Below are positions 43,348 through 52,161 of a stretch of DNA of 64,000 bases, piece after piece (within the stretch, counting starts at the first letter, position 1; each line of letters begins with the position of its first letter). Both the position numbers and the translations under genes were made by a program. The stretch is from Bacteriovorax sp. PP10. GTDB taxonomy: Bacteria > Bdellovibrionota > Bacteriovoracia > Bacteriovoracales > Bacteriovoracaceae. Below the pieces are notes generated by a model that made no database searches, was not told the DNA's origin, and was given only the letters and a program-made list of their open reading frames with translations. The stretch is from the NCBI RefSeq assembly GCF_035013165.1, contig NZ_JAYGJQ010000002.1, positions 1,426,001-1,490,000 on the forward strand, read 5' to 3'.

Positions 43348-44466
43348 ATGTTTGATAGTTTCGAAATCCCAAAAGAACTTATTCCAGCTGACCCGCGTTT
43401 TGGCTCAGGACCGTCATTGGTTCCGACTGAATTCCTAGAGAAACTTGCTAAGACTGGCCATGAATTTATGGGAACAAGCCATAGAAAAGCTGGTGTAAAA
43501 AATGTTGTAAAAGAAATTCAAGAAGGACTTAAAAAATATTTCAACGTTCCGTCAGACTATTTAGTAGTACTTGGGAATGGTGGAGCAACTCTATTATTTG
43601 ATATGATCGCTCTTGGATTAGTAGAGAAAAAAGCGACTCACTACACATGTGGAGAGTTTTCTGAGAAATGGTACAAGTCGACAAAACTTGTTCCGTGGCT
43701 TGCTGCTGAAAACGTAAGTGTTCCATTCGGAAAAGGAATTAACGGTAAAGCAGTTGCAGGATCAGATTTAATTGCAGTGACATTAAATGAAACATCTACT
43801 GGAGTTCAGCTTTCAGAACTTCCAATTGTAGACGCAAATACTCTTCTGGCGGTTGATGCAACTTCAGGAGCAGGTCAGTGTCCATGTGATGTTTCAAAAA
43901 CAGATGTGTTCTTCTTTGCTCCACAAAAAGTTTTCGCAAGTGATGGGGGATTATGGATTGCCATCATGTCACCAAAAGCTCTTGCTCGCGCAGCTAAAAT
44001 CGCTGGAGACAAGTCTCGTTATATTCCAGAAATCATGAGCTGGACTCATGCGATTTCTAACTCTGAACAAAACCAAACTTACAATACACCAGCGCTTGCA
44101 ACACTCTTCATTATGAATGAGCAAGTTAAGAGAATGAACGAGCAAGGTTATGCAGAAATTCAAAAACTTTCTCAAAAGAAAGCTGATCTTCTGTACTCAT
44201 GGGCAGAATCGAAGCCATACCTTTCTTGTTACATCGAAGAAAAACAATTCAGATCAATTGCAGTAGCGACAATCGACGTTGATGCAAAAGTAAATGTTGA
44301 TGATGTGATTAAATTCTTAGAAAAGAAAAAAGCAGTTTACGGAATTGATGGGTATAGAAAATTAGGAAGAAACCAATTCAGAATTTCTATGTTCCACAAT
44401 ATCAGTTATTCCGATTTGGATAAGTTAACAAAGCTTCTGTCTATGATGATCGAATCTAAACTTTAG
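43348..44466 (+). CDS. serC: phosphoserine aminotransferase
   Basis: SerC converts 3-phosphohydroxypyruvate and glutamate to phosphoserine in serine synthesis, and also acts in the pyridoxal phosphate route. The 372-residue PLP enzyme begins with the DPRFGSGPS segment and has GTSHR, LGNGGAT and the PLP lysine in FFFAPQKVFAS (Lys194). DGLW-like and late RISMFHN segments follow. The sequence is closer to the actinobacterial-type SerC group than to E. coli SerC. Start at ATG 43348 with AAGGAA upstream. Confidence 0.9.
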   Translation: MFDSFEIPKELIPADPRFGSGPSLVPTEFLEKLAKTGHEFMGTSHRKAGVKNVVKEIQEGLKKYFNVPSDYLVVLGNGGATLLFDMIALGLVEKKATHYTCGEFSEKWYKSTKLVPWLAAENVSVPFGKGINGKAVAGSDLIAVTLNETSTGVQLSELPIVDANTLLAVDATSGAGQCPCDVSKTDVFFFAPQKVFASDGGLWIAIMSPKALARAAKIAGDKSRYIPEIMSWTHAISNSEQNQTYNTPALATLFIMNEQVKRMNEQGYAEIQKLSQKKADLLYSWAESKPYLSCYIEEKQFRSIAVATIDVDAKVNVDDVIKFLEKKKAVYGIDGYRKLGRNQFRISMFHNISYSDLDKLTKLLSMMIESKL

Positions 44467-44483
44467 TATTCTATTTTACTTTT

Positions 44484-44518
44484 AGTACGGTATCCTTCCT
44501 TGAGGTGCCGTACTACTT
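44484..44518 (+). terminator. terminator after serC
   Basis: A hairpin with a 7-bp outer stem (44484-44490 with 44508-44514) and partial inner pairing is followed by a short T run. It is 18 bases after the serC stop. Confidence 0.6.
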
Positions 44519-44655
44519 TTCTTAGACAAAAAACCTCATTTACCTCTAATTTCTGGCATTAATTGCCTAAACCATTTCTTACTTAGTGTTTACAAATGTT
44601 TAATAATCAAGTGTCGAAAAGCTTACAGGGATTTGTCCCTTAAGATGAGACTGTG

Positions 44656-47600
44656 ATGAAAAGGTGTTTTTTATTTTTATTAACGCTACTTAGCCTTGTC
44701 AGCTGTATTGCTGAAAAGGGTGAGATTGCTATTAATATAAAAAGAAAAGCAACAGCTGGATCATCACCTTCAAGTATCACTAGTGCGAGTGTTTCGTCTG
44801 TCCAGGTAATCAATAACCAATTGGTCATTAACGGAGCAGGGCTTAGTGATGTTTCAAGTGTTGTCGTAAATGGAAATGCACTTAATGAAAATTTTTCCAT
44901 TGAAACAAAGACAGCAACAACAATTATCGCCAATTCAATCCGCGCATTTAATTTTGATGTTTCAAAAGTTTTCAATCTAATTTTATCTGATGCTAGTGCC
45001 AGTGCGACTTTCTCTATTGATTTCTCACTTTGTAATGCAACTTTAAATGGCAAAGGGTTTAACTGTGCGACTCCAGTATCTGACAAAGATGTTTTATCTT
45101 ACGATGCTGTTTCAGGAAAATGGAAGCCTCGTCCTGCCTCAGGACTAAATTACCTTGGAACCTTTGATGCTTCATCAAACCCGGCATCAGGGCCTGCTAT
45201 AGGGACGTCTGGGGCCTATTACGTCATCAGTGATGATGGTCTTATCGGTGCAGTTAGTTTTTCAGCAGGTGACTGGTTAGTTTCAAATGGATCTGCATGG
45301 CAAAAAATTGATAACTCTACGGCCGTCCTTTCTGTCTTTGGCCGCAGCGGCGCCATCACTGCTCAAGAGGGTGATTACAATTTAAATCTTTTAACTGATG
45401 TAAATATCCCGACAACTCCAGCGACTGGAAAAGTTTTAAAGTTTGATGGAACTCATTGGGTGGCCGGAGATGATTTATCCGGTGGAGGAGCAGGCTCTGT
45501 TACGACGTCGGCCATTGCTGATGGGTCCGTGACAGATGCAAAGATTGTAACTGTGGCCGCTTCAAAGATTACTGGGGCAATTTCAAGTGCTCAAATTGCA
45601 GATGGCTCAATTGTAAATGCTGATATCAATGCAGCAGCAGCGATTGATTATTCAAAATTAAACATTCCGGCAGCAAGTATTCCATACGCGAAATTAAATA
45701 TCGCCGATGGTGATATCCCTGCGGCTAAAATTAGTGGACTAACTTCGGCAACTTCAGTGCTTGCGACTACTATAGTAGATGCTGATTCAACACATGCTCC
45801 AGATGGAAATGCAGTGTTTGATGCTCTTGGATTAAAGTTAAATCTGACAGGTGGGACACTTTCAATTGGAACAATTAGTGGGGTGCCAACTCCAACGAAC
45901 AGTGATGATGTGGCCAACAAAGGCTACACTGATACACGTGATGCTCTAAAGCTTACTAAGGCCGGCGATACAATGTCTGGTGTTTTAACATTAGATAGTG
46001 ATTTAAAAATTAAAGGTGGATCAAATTATGTGACAGTAAAGGGTCATGCAACGAGTACTGCCTATGATTTAGTTTTACCGGCCAATAAAGGAACTAGTGG
46101 TTATGTCTTATCAACCGATGGAAATGGAAACACTTCATGGGTAGATGTTACGTCAGCTGTGACAAGCTTAGATACTGATGATGTGGCGGAAGCATCAAGA
46201 CTTTATTTTACAGAAGCAAGAGTTTTAGGAACAGACCTCGCTGGATTAAATACCGGTGTGGGCGGTGCCATTGCGGCCGCTGATACAGTTCTTGGGGCAA
46301 TGGGAAAATTGCAGTATCAAGTGACTGATTTAAAATCCAAAGGTCAGTGGGATAAAAACGTAAATGATATTTCTTATGGAGCAGGTAATGTTGAGATCAA
46401 CACAAAGCTGCGCTTAAAAGATACGGGAAGTAATTTTGTTGAATTGAAAGCTCCGGCGACAGTGACAACAACATACACTCTTACATTGCCAGCTAATGAC
46501 GGAAACGTTAATCAAGTTTTAAGAACTGATGGAGCTGGTGTACTAACTTGGGTAGACGTGACAGATGCTTCTGTGCAAGCTTTTGCAAAAGCAGCTCTTC
46601 CAACATGTGCCGGCGGTGAAGTTTTAAAATCAAATGGAACAAGTTTTTCTTGTGTGGCCGATAACGCTGGCGCAGGAGCATTTAGTGGAACTGCTAGTAA
46701 AGCTGTTGTAACAAATGTTGGCGGAACATTAGATGTAAGTGCCACAACTTCAACAGAGCTTGGATATGTGAGTGGTGTGACTAGTTCTATTCAAACTCAA
46801 TTAAATAATAAAGAAGCAGCGATCACCGCAGGAACTGCACTTCAGTACTTAAATGGACTAAAGAATTTTGTTACTTTAGATACACTTGCTGTTCCTGAAA
46901 ATACCAGATTATATTTTACTGAATCAAGAGTTCTTTCAACAGACCTGAGTGGATTTGTGGCCAGCAATTCTGCCATCACCGCGGCCGACTCAGTTTTATC
47001 TGGATTTGAAAAATCTCAAGGACAAATTACCAATTTAAATAATGTAAAGGCCAACGTCGCTGGGGATACTTTCACAGGTGATGTAACTTTTAATACTCAA
47101 GTCAGATTAAAGGATGGAGCAGCAGGAGCGTACGTGACGCTAAAAGCTCCAGCAACAGGTACCGTTTCACATACACTGACTCTTCCTGGAACAGTCGGAA
47201 CCAACGGACAAGTTTTAAGCATGACGGGAACAGCAGGTGTTCTGGCATGGACAACTCCATCAAGTTCATCTGCGCCGAATGGAGCTGCCGGTGGAGATTT
47301 AAGTGGATCTTATCCGAATCCAACAATAACCGGTTTAGATGCAACGAAGCTTGCAACTGGATTGGTAGATAATACTGAATTAAATTATCTCGATGGTGTG
47401 ACGTCATCAATTCAAACTCAATTGACTGGTAAACAATCATCAGATGCAACTCTTACAGCTCTAGCTGGATTTAATACCAACGGTATCATGGTTCAAACGG
47501 CAGCAGATACATTTGTTGGAAGAAGTATTGCTGGAACGGCCAATAGAGTTGCCGTGACAAATGGAGATGGAGTTGCTGGAAATCCGACTGTAAATATTTC

Positions 47601-50600
47601 AACGACACTACTGCCTTCACCAGTTGTCGGTGATGTCGGGAAATTTTTAAAAGTAACAGCGGCCGATACGTCGGTGTGGACGGCACTTGGTTTATCAGAC
47701 ATTACGACAGCACTGGGATTTACTCCAGTCAGTAAAGCGGGTGATTCACTAACAAGCGGTACATTTACTTTTAGTGGTGCTGCTCTTTTAAGAACACTGG
47801 ATCCTGTAGGCCCTACCGATGTGGCCAATAAACAATACGTCGATAGCTATGGGCAATGGTCTAAGACCGGAAGTGATCTTTATCGATTGACTGGTAACGT
47901 GGGAATTGGAACAGCAACTCCTGGAGTCGCTCTGGATGTTGTAGGTACAACAAGCACAACTAAATTACTGGCAGGTGATGGAGCTTTTAATGCACCTTCA
48001 ATTACATTTGCAAGTAATCCTAATACAGGTTTATCTACCGACGGAAATTTAAGATTTTCAGTGTCTGGTGGATTAAAGATGATACTAACTGGTTCGGCCC
48101 TTGATTTCAATGCAGGTGGTGCAGGACCAAAAATACAACAGACAGGCGGAAATGCGGCCTTGCCTTCTTATGCATTTAACTCTGACGCTGATACCGGAAT
48201 GTTTAATCCAAATTCTAGTGGTGGAAGTAATGAGCTTGGATTTTCAACGGCAGGTGTAGAGAGAATTCGTATCGACCCTACAGGACTGGTTGGAGTTGGA
48301 ACAACTACACCAAAATCTAAATTAGACGTTAATGGAGCAGTTCGTGTGGGTGTTGATGCAACAGCATGTTCGGCAACGATTGCAGGAGCGATGAGATTTA
48401 ACACTCCCAACGTAGAGTTTTGTAACGGAACTGCCTGGGCAGCATTTGGAACGAGTGGAGCAGCTGTTGCATCTTCTCAAATTACAGATGGAACGATTAC
48501 CGATGCAGATGTAAATGCAGGTGCGAACATTACAGCAACTAAATTAGGAACTGGTGCAGTTGATAATACAGAATTTAATTATCTCGATGGTGTGACGTCA
48601 TCAATTCAAACTCAGTTGACTGGTAAACAAGCATCTGATGCTACTCTTACAGCACTTGCAGCTTACAACACGAACGGAATTTTAGTTCAAACAGCTGCTG
48701 ATACTTTTGTTGGTAGAAGTATTGCGGGTACAGCAAATAGAGTTGCTGTGACAAATGGTGATGGAATTTCTGGTAACCCAACAATTAACGTTTCAACAAC
48801 GCTTCTTCCATCTCCTGTTGTAGGAGATGTTGGTAAATATTTAAAAGCGACAGCGGCCGATACATCAGTATGGACGGCCCTTTCATCTTCAGACATCACA
48901 ACTGCTTTAGGATTTACTCCTATAAATAAAGCAGGTGACTCACTAACAACAGGAACGATTACTTTAAGTGGTTCGGCCGTTTTAAGATCTCCTGATCCAG
49001 TTGGATTAACGGATGTGGCAAACAAGCAGTACGTTGATAGTTATGGGCAATGGACAAAAAGTGGAAGTGATATTTATCGCTCTGGTGGGAAAGTCGCTAT
49101 CGGTACAACAACACCAGTTGGAACACTTAGTGTTGAGGCGACACTACCTTCCATTCAGATGAAAAAGTCCGGGGCCGCTGCAATTGATACAATCAACTTT
49201 GTTAACGATATGGATGCAACTGGAATTTTTTGGATATCAAAAGGTGCAGCAGTCACTGTTCCTACAAGTCCTAATAAACTTATCTCTATTACTAATGAAG
49301 GTAACGTTGAAATTTATGGGCAGCAAACCAATGCCACAACAGATGCTTCCGGTGTTTTAGCTCTTAAGACTCAGGCATCTGGAGATGGTGGAACTAAAAA
49401 TGAAGTATCTATGGAGTTCTATGCTGACCGCACGAACTTAAATACAATGTCTGGTTATCTTGGATTTGAAGGTGGAACCGCATTCGATATGTCTTTAGTA
49501 AATACAAAAACCGGCAATTTAATTTTTGGTACTGACAATGCAGAAAAAATGAGAATTTCATCTACTGGATTCGTTGGTATTGGATCAAATAATCCAACAT
49601 CTAATTTGTATCTTATTAGAACAGCGGCCACAACTCCTCTTGCTACGTTTAATGATAATACAGCTGCAAATAATTTTAGTGATGTTGAAGTTGAAGCTTT
49701 TCGACCAGGTGTCATTCTACGAGATAAATCAACTTCTGCTGATGATTTCAGAATTGGTGCAGACGAAGGTAAACTTACTTTCTCAGCAGACTTAAATGAT
49801 GATGCTTCCAAGGGGGCTGATTCAAATTACAATGATTCGACCATGATGACGATTATGTCATCTGGAAATGTGGGAATTGGTACAAATGTACCTGCAGCGA
49901 CTTTACATGTTCAGGGTACATACCAATACAATGAAGGTGGCTCTAGTTATTCTGGTTGGGGAGCTTCGGGGCCAAGTAATGCTCTGTCAGTTAATGACTT
50001 AGACTACAATAGGGCCGCTGGAAATTCGATCTACAGGATTAATAATCATACAGGTATTTCAATGTCTGCCCACACATCTTATGGTGGGATTCGTTTTTAC
50101 AATCAAGGGTACGATGCAGGACAGACTAACCCTTATCTAACAACCTTGCTGAGTCCGCCGTCACTGGTTATGGCGCTGACAAATGGAAGAGCAGGAGTAG
50201 GGACAACTGCACCTTTAGCAAAATTACAAGTTAATGGGACTACAACTGCTGTTGGGTTTGAGGGAGTTGGAATGGCCATACAGGATACACAAACTGTTGA
50301 TGGTGGATGGGCCCGTGGATTGGGAATAGGGATGAATAATAAAAACTTTGCAAGGATAGGAGTTTTAGGTGGCCGAACTTCTGGCGTAGATTCATTAGGC
50401 TATCTTTATTTCAGCGTTGATGAAAATACCGTTTCCCCATGGACAGCAAATGCGATGGTTATTAAAGCTAATGGGTTCGTCGGTATTGGGACTACTTCTC
50501 CTGATGATAGATTTGTCGTTAATAATGGATCAACTATCGGGCGCTATACAGCTGCAGGCTGGACTCATTCATCAGATGTCAGGCTTAAGCATGATATAAA

Positions 50601-51003
50601 AACATTAGATAATTCACTTGAAAAAATTCTTAAACTTCGTGGTGTGAATTATGTATTAAATGCTGATCCTGAAAAATCAAAGCAAATCGGATTTATCGCA
50701 CAGGAAGTTGAACCACTATTTCCTGAAGTCGTTAAAACTGATAAAGATGGATATAAGTCCATGGTTTATTCAAACTTAATTGCTCCTTTAGTAGAAGCAT
50801 TTAAAGATCTTTATAAAAAGATAACAGAGTCCTTTATTAAAACTGAAAACAACACCAGAGCAATCGCTTCAATAGATCTAAAAGTTAAAAAATTAGAAGA
50901 AGAAAATGCAGTGAAGGCAAAAGAAATGGCAGCGTTAAAAAAAGAAAATGCGGCCCTTAAAAATGACTTGCAAGAAATTAAAAAACATCTAAAAATGAAG
51001 TAG
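44656..51003 (+). CDS. giant tail-fibre-like adhesin lipoprotein with S74 chaperone domain
   Basis: A 2115-residue lipoprotein (LVSC lipobox, Cys17). The body is built of phage-fibre repeats: collagen-free SVTDAKI-type turns (about 285-360), three copies of LKAPAT...TLTLP...QVL (about 455-495, 595-640, 830-870), VANKQYVDSYGQW segments and GNVGIGT...P blocks. The end has a peptidase S74 intramolecular chaperone: SSDVRLKHDIK (about 1974, the expected self-cleavage Ser-Asp) and IGFIAQEVEPLFPEVV. A coiled coil completes the chain. S74 domains trimerise fibres and are then cleaved off. No other phage gene is near. A predator surface fibre of the mosaic adhesive trimer type is the favoured reading. 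Confidence 0.88.
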   Translation: MKRCFLFLLTLLSLVSCIAEKGEIAINIKRKATAGSSPSSITSASVSSVQVINNQLVINGAGLSDVSSVVVNGNALNENFSIETKTATTIIANSIRAFNFDVSKVFNLILSDASASATFSIDFSLCNATLNGKGFNCATPVSDKDVLSYDAVSGKWKPRPASGLNYLGTFDASSNPASGPAIGTSGAYYVISDDGLIGAVSFSAGDWLVSNGSAWQKIDNSTAVLSVFGRSGAITAQEGDYNLNLLTDVNIPTTPATGKVLKFDGTHWVAGDDLSGGGAGSVTTSAIADGSVTDAKIVTVAASKITGAISSAQIADGSIVNADINAAAAIDYSKLNIPAASIPYAKLNIADGDIPAAKISGLTSATSVLATTIVDADSTHAPDGNAVFDALGLKLNLTGGTLSIGTISGVPTPTNSDDVANKGYTDTRDALKLTKAGDTMSGVLTLDSDLKIKGGSNYVTVKGHATSTAYDLVLPANKGTSGYVLSTDGNGNTSWVDVTSAVTSLDTDDVAEASRLYFTEARVLGTDLAGLNTGVGGAIAAADTVLGAMGKLQYQVTDLKSKGQWDKNVNDISYGAGNVEINTKLRLKDTGSNFVELKAPATVTTTYTLTLPANDGNVNQVLRTDGAGVLTWVDVTDASVQAFAKAALPTCAGGEVLKSNGTSFSCVADNAGAGAFSGTASKAVVTNVGGTLDVSATTSTELGYVSGVTSSIQTQLNNKEAAITAGTALQYLNGLKNFVTLDTLAVPENTRLYFTESRVLSTDLSGFVASNSAITAADSVLSGFEKSQGQITNLNNVKANVAGDTFTGDVTFNTQVRLKDGAAGAYVTLKAPATGTVSHTLTLPGTVGTNGQVLSMTGTAGVLAWTTPSSSSAPNGAAGGDLSGSYPNPTITGLDATKLATGLVDNTELNYLDGVTSSIQTQLTGKQSSDATLTALAGFNTNGIMVQTAADTFVGRSIAGTANRVAVTNGDGVAGNPTVNISTTLLPSPVVGDVGKFLKVTAADTSVWTALGLSDITTALGFTPVSKAGDSLTSGTFTFSGAALLRTLDPVGPTDVANKQYVDSYGQWSKTGSDLYRLTGNVGIGTATPGVALDVVGTTSTTKLLAGDGAFNAPSITFASNPNTGLSTDGNLRFSVSGGLKMILTGSALDFNAGGAGPKIQQTGGNAALPSYAFNSDADTGMFNPNSSGGSNELGFSTAGVERIRIDPTGLVGVGTTTPKSKLDVNGAVRVGVDATACSATIAGAMRFNTPNVEFCNGTAWAAFGTSGAAVASSQITDGTITDADVNAGANITATKLGTGAVDNTEFNYLDGVTSSIQTQLTGKQASDATLTALAAYNTNGILVQTAADTFVGRSIAGTANRVAVTNGDGISGNPTINVSTTLLPSPVVGDVGKYLKATAADTSVWTALSSSDITTALGFTPINKAGDSLTTGTITLSGSAVLRSPDPVGLTDVANKQYVDSYGQWTKSGSDIYRSGGKVAIGTTTPVGTLSVEATLPSIQMKKSGAAAIDTINFVNDMDATGIFWISKGAAVTVPTSPNKLISITNEGNVEIYGQQTNATTDASGVLALKTQASGDGGTKNEVSMEFYADRTNLNTMSGYLGFEGGTAFDMSLVNTKTGNLIFGTDNAEKMRISSTGFVGIGSNNPTSNLYLIRTAATTPLATFNDNTAANNFSDVEVEAFRPGVILRDKSTSADDFRIGADEGKLTFSADLNDDASKGADSNYNDSTMMTIMSSGNVGIGTNVPAATLHVQGTYQYNEGGSSYSGWGASGPSNALSVNDLDYNRAAGNSIYRINNHTGISMSAHTSYGGIRFYNQGYDAGQTNPYLTTLLSPPSLVMALTNGRAGVGTTAPLAKLQVNGTTTAVGFEGVGMAIQDTQTVDGGWARGLGIGMNNKNFARIGVLGGRTSGVDSLGYLYFSVDENTVSPWTANAMVIKANGFVGIGTTSPDDRFVVNNGSTIGRYTAAGWTHSSDVRLKHDIKTLDNSLEKILKLRGVNYVLNADPEKSKQIGFIAQEVEPLFPEVVKTDKDGYKSMVYSNLIAPLVEAFKDLYKKITESFIKTENNTRAIASIDLKVKKLEEENAVKAKEMAALKKENAALKNDLQEIKKHLKMK
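47358..47886 (+). repeat. internal repeat copy A in the fibre gene
   Basis: This roughly 530-base segment encodes NTELNYLDGVTSS through TGSDLYR. It is repeated as copy B at 48550-49080. The protein copies are near identical, while most codons differ at third positions. An exception is 47383-47436, which matches copy B at 53 of 54 bases. Confidence 0.9.
48550..49080 (+). repeat. internal repeat copy B in the fibre gene
   Basis: Second copy of the roughly 175-residue module at 47358-47886. It is in direct orientation about 1.2 kb downstream, with GNVGIGT-type blocks and VANKQYVDSYGQW retained. A shorter, more diverged third relative of its first 25 residues occurs at about 46755-46815. Confidence 0.9.
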
Positions 51004-51030
51004 AGTGATCATATCACTTCGCTTTTTTAT
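51004..51030 (+). terminator. terminator after the fibre gene
   Basis: A 6-bp stem (51004-51009 with 51013-51018) starts just after the fibre gene stop and is followed by a T run at about 51023-51028. It overlaps the 3' end of the converging small gene. Confidence 0.6.
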
Positions 51031-51145
51031 CTATAATTTTTTTATCTAATATTGCATGTAAATGCTCTTTCATTTCCAGCTCATTATCTCGATTTTTTAT
51101 TCTCACTTTCTGAATAATCTTACGATCTTTTTTTCCTTTTTTCAT
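51014..51145 (-). CDS. 43-residue highly basic protein
   Basis: A minus-strand frame opens at ATG 51145 directly after an excellent GGAGG ribosome site. It encodes 43 residues with about 17 Lys/Arg, mostly helical (NRDNELEMKEHLHAIL). No family is recognised. It converges on the fibre gene and stops at the fibre terminator. A nucleic-acid-binding or ribosome-associated role is possible from charge alone. Confidence 0.6.
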   Translation of the reverse strand: MKKGKKDRKIIQKVRIKNRDNELEMKEHLHAILDKKIIDKKAK

Positions 51146-51286
51146 TTGACCTCCACTTAGGTAATTGCATCTCATATGCCAGCATATTTGGGACAATTTG
51201 ACTCAAAAAGACCGCTTTTTCATTGGTATTTACCTTGCAGTCTAAAATGCAGGCGGGAACTTTTCACTTCTGCCAGGGAGTTACTT

Positions 51287-51424
51287 ATGAAAATGCTACT
51301 ACTATTCTTGAGTCTTGCAATGTTGTATTCCGCTGCTCAAGCACCATTCAGAATTAAAACAGCAACTATTTATCAAGGAAATGTCATTGATGTTCTAGAT
51401 CCGAGCAGACCTAGAATCGCTTAA
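51287..51424 (+). CDS. 45-residue exported peptide related to the next gene's N-terminus
   Basis: ATG 51287 follows GGGAG. The peptide is almost all signal peptide (MKMLLLFLSLAMLYSAAQA) plus a mature part of about 26 residues ending NVIDVLDPSRPRIA. That end resembles the mature N-terminus of the following L,D-transpeptidase (NLLDDLDPRSPDI). It is separated from that gene by 33 bases. It may be a remnant of a duplicated transpeptidase gene or a real small secreted peptide. Confidence 0.6.
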   Translation: MKMLLLFLSLAMLYSAAQAPFRIKTATIYQGNVIDVLDPSRPRIA

Positions 51425-51457
51425 ATATAGTTGATCTTTAACATTCAAGAGGAGTAT

Positions 51458-52045
51458 ATGAAAAACCTATTCATCTTAGTTCTCGCAACCTTTCAACTGA
51501 ACGCATTCGCGGCTTTCCAGGAAAACCTTCTGGATGATTTGGACCCGAGGTCCCCGGATATTGAAGAAAGGTTACAAGAGTTTGATGAAGCGTATTTCAA
51601 GATGACTGGAAAATCTCCTTTTGTTGAATCAACCGAAAAAGGCGATTGTTATAGAAATGCTTGCCCGATATGGGCGAGAGTCAATCTTGCCGAACAATTC
51701 ATGTATATTTATATTGATGGAGAGTTGAAATATCTCTGGCTCACATCAACCGGAAAACCTGGCTACAGAACCCCTTATCTTGACGAAAATCCCAACGGAA
51801 GAATTTATGATCGCTACACATCAACTGCTTATCCAGGAGGCGACTACAACGGACTAGGTAATATGCCTTATGCCGTCTTCATTAGAGGTGGTTACGCCAT
51901 CCATGGAACCGGTCAATCAAACTGGCCTAATCTCGGTAAAACAGCTTCACATGGCTGTATTAGACTTCATCCAGATAATGCTTTTATATTTAATAGATTT
52001 GTAAGAGCTGTTGGTGTCGCCCAAGCTTGGGTGAGTGTCGAATAA
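51458..52045 (+). CDS. L,D-transpeptidase (YkuD family)
   Basis: A 195-residue exported enzyme with a signal peptide ending near AFA. The YkuD catalytic motifs are present: AIHGTG (His149) and KTASHGCIRLHPDNA (His165, nucleophile Cys167, Arg169). These enzymes make 3-3 peptidoglycan cross-links, attach lipoproteins to the wall, or in predators modify prey wall. There is no LysM or other wall-binding domain. AGAGGAG precedes ATG 51458. The mature N-terminus (DLDPRSPDI) echoes the preceding micro-gene. Confidence 0.9.
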   Translation: MKNLFILVLATFQLNAFAAFQENLLDDLDPRSPDIEERLQEFDEAYFKMTGKSPFVESTEKGDCYRNACPIWARVNLAEQFMYIYIDGELKYLWLTSTGKPGYRTPYLDENPNGRIYDRYTSTAYPGGDYNGLGNMPYAVFIRGGYAIHGTGQSNWPNLGKTASHGCIRLHPDNAFIFNRFVRAVGVAQAWVSVE

Positions 52046-52053
52046 TATACTAG

Positions 52054-52076
52054 GGCCGTCTAAACTTTGGACGGCC
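52054..52076 (+). terminator. hairpin after the L,D-transpeptidase gene
   Basis: A GC-rich 7-bp stem (52054-52060 with 52070-52076) lies just after the stop. The T tract is weak, so termination may be partial. Confidence 0.5.
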
Positions 52077-52161
52077 ATCCAATCTAATTAGCTAAAATCA
52101 AAAGATACTTTCTTGGTCTCATACTTGCTCTCTTAGTCTCTAATATATGAGGCACAAGTTT

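Noticed and set aside
44640-45086. Antisense open frame of 148 codons over the fibre gene start
   Set aside because: It is composed of Ser/Ala/Leu-rich shadow codons of the low-complexity fibre repeat and lies wholly under a strong gene.
47493-49025. Two similar antisense open frames of about 110 codons (near 47493-47828 and 48687-49025) in the fibre gene
   Set aside because: They mirror the duplicated module on the other strand. They exist because the coding repeat exists, and have no ribosome site or recognisable product.
44656-51003. Prophage remnant
   Set aside because: The fibre gene is phage-like, but it has a lipoprotein signal, and no capsid, terminase, integrase, lysis or attachment-site features are nearby.
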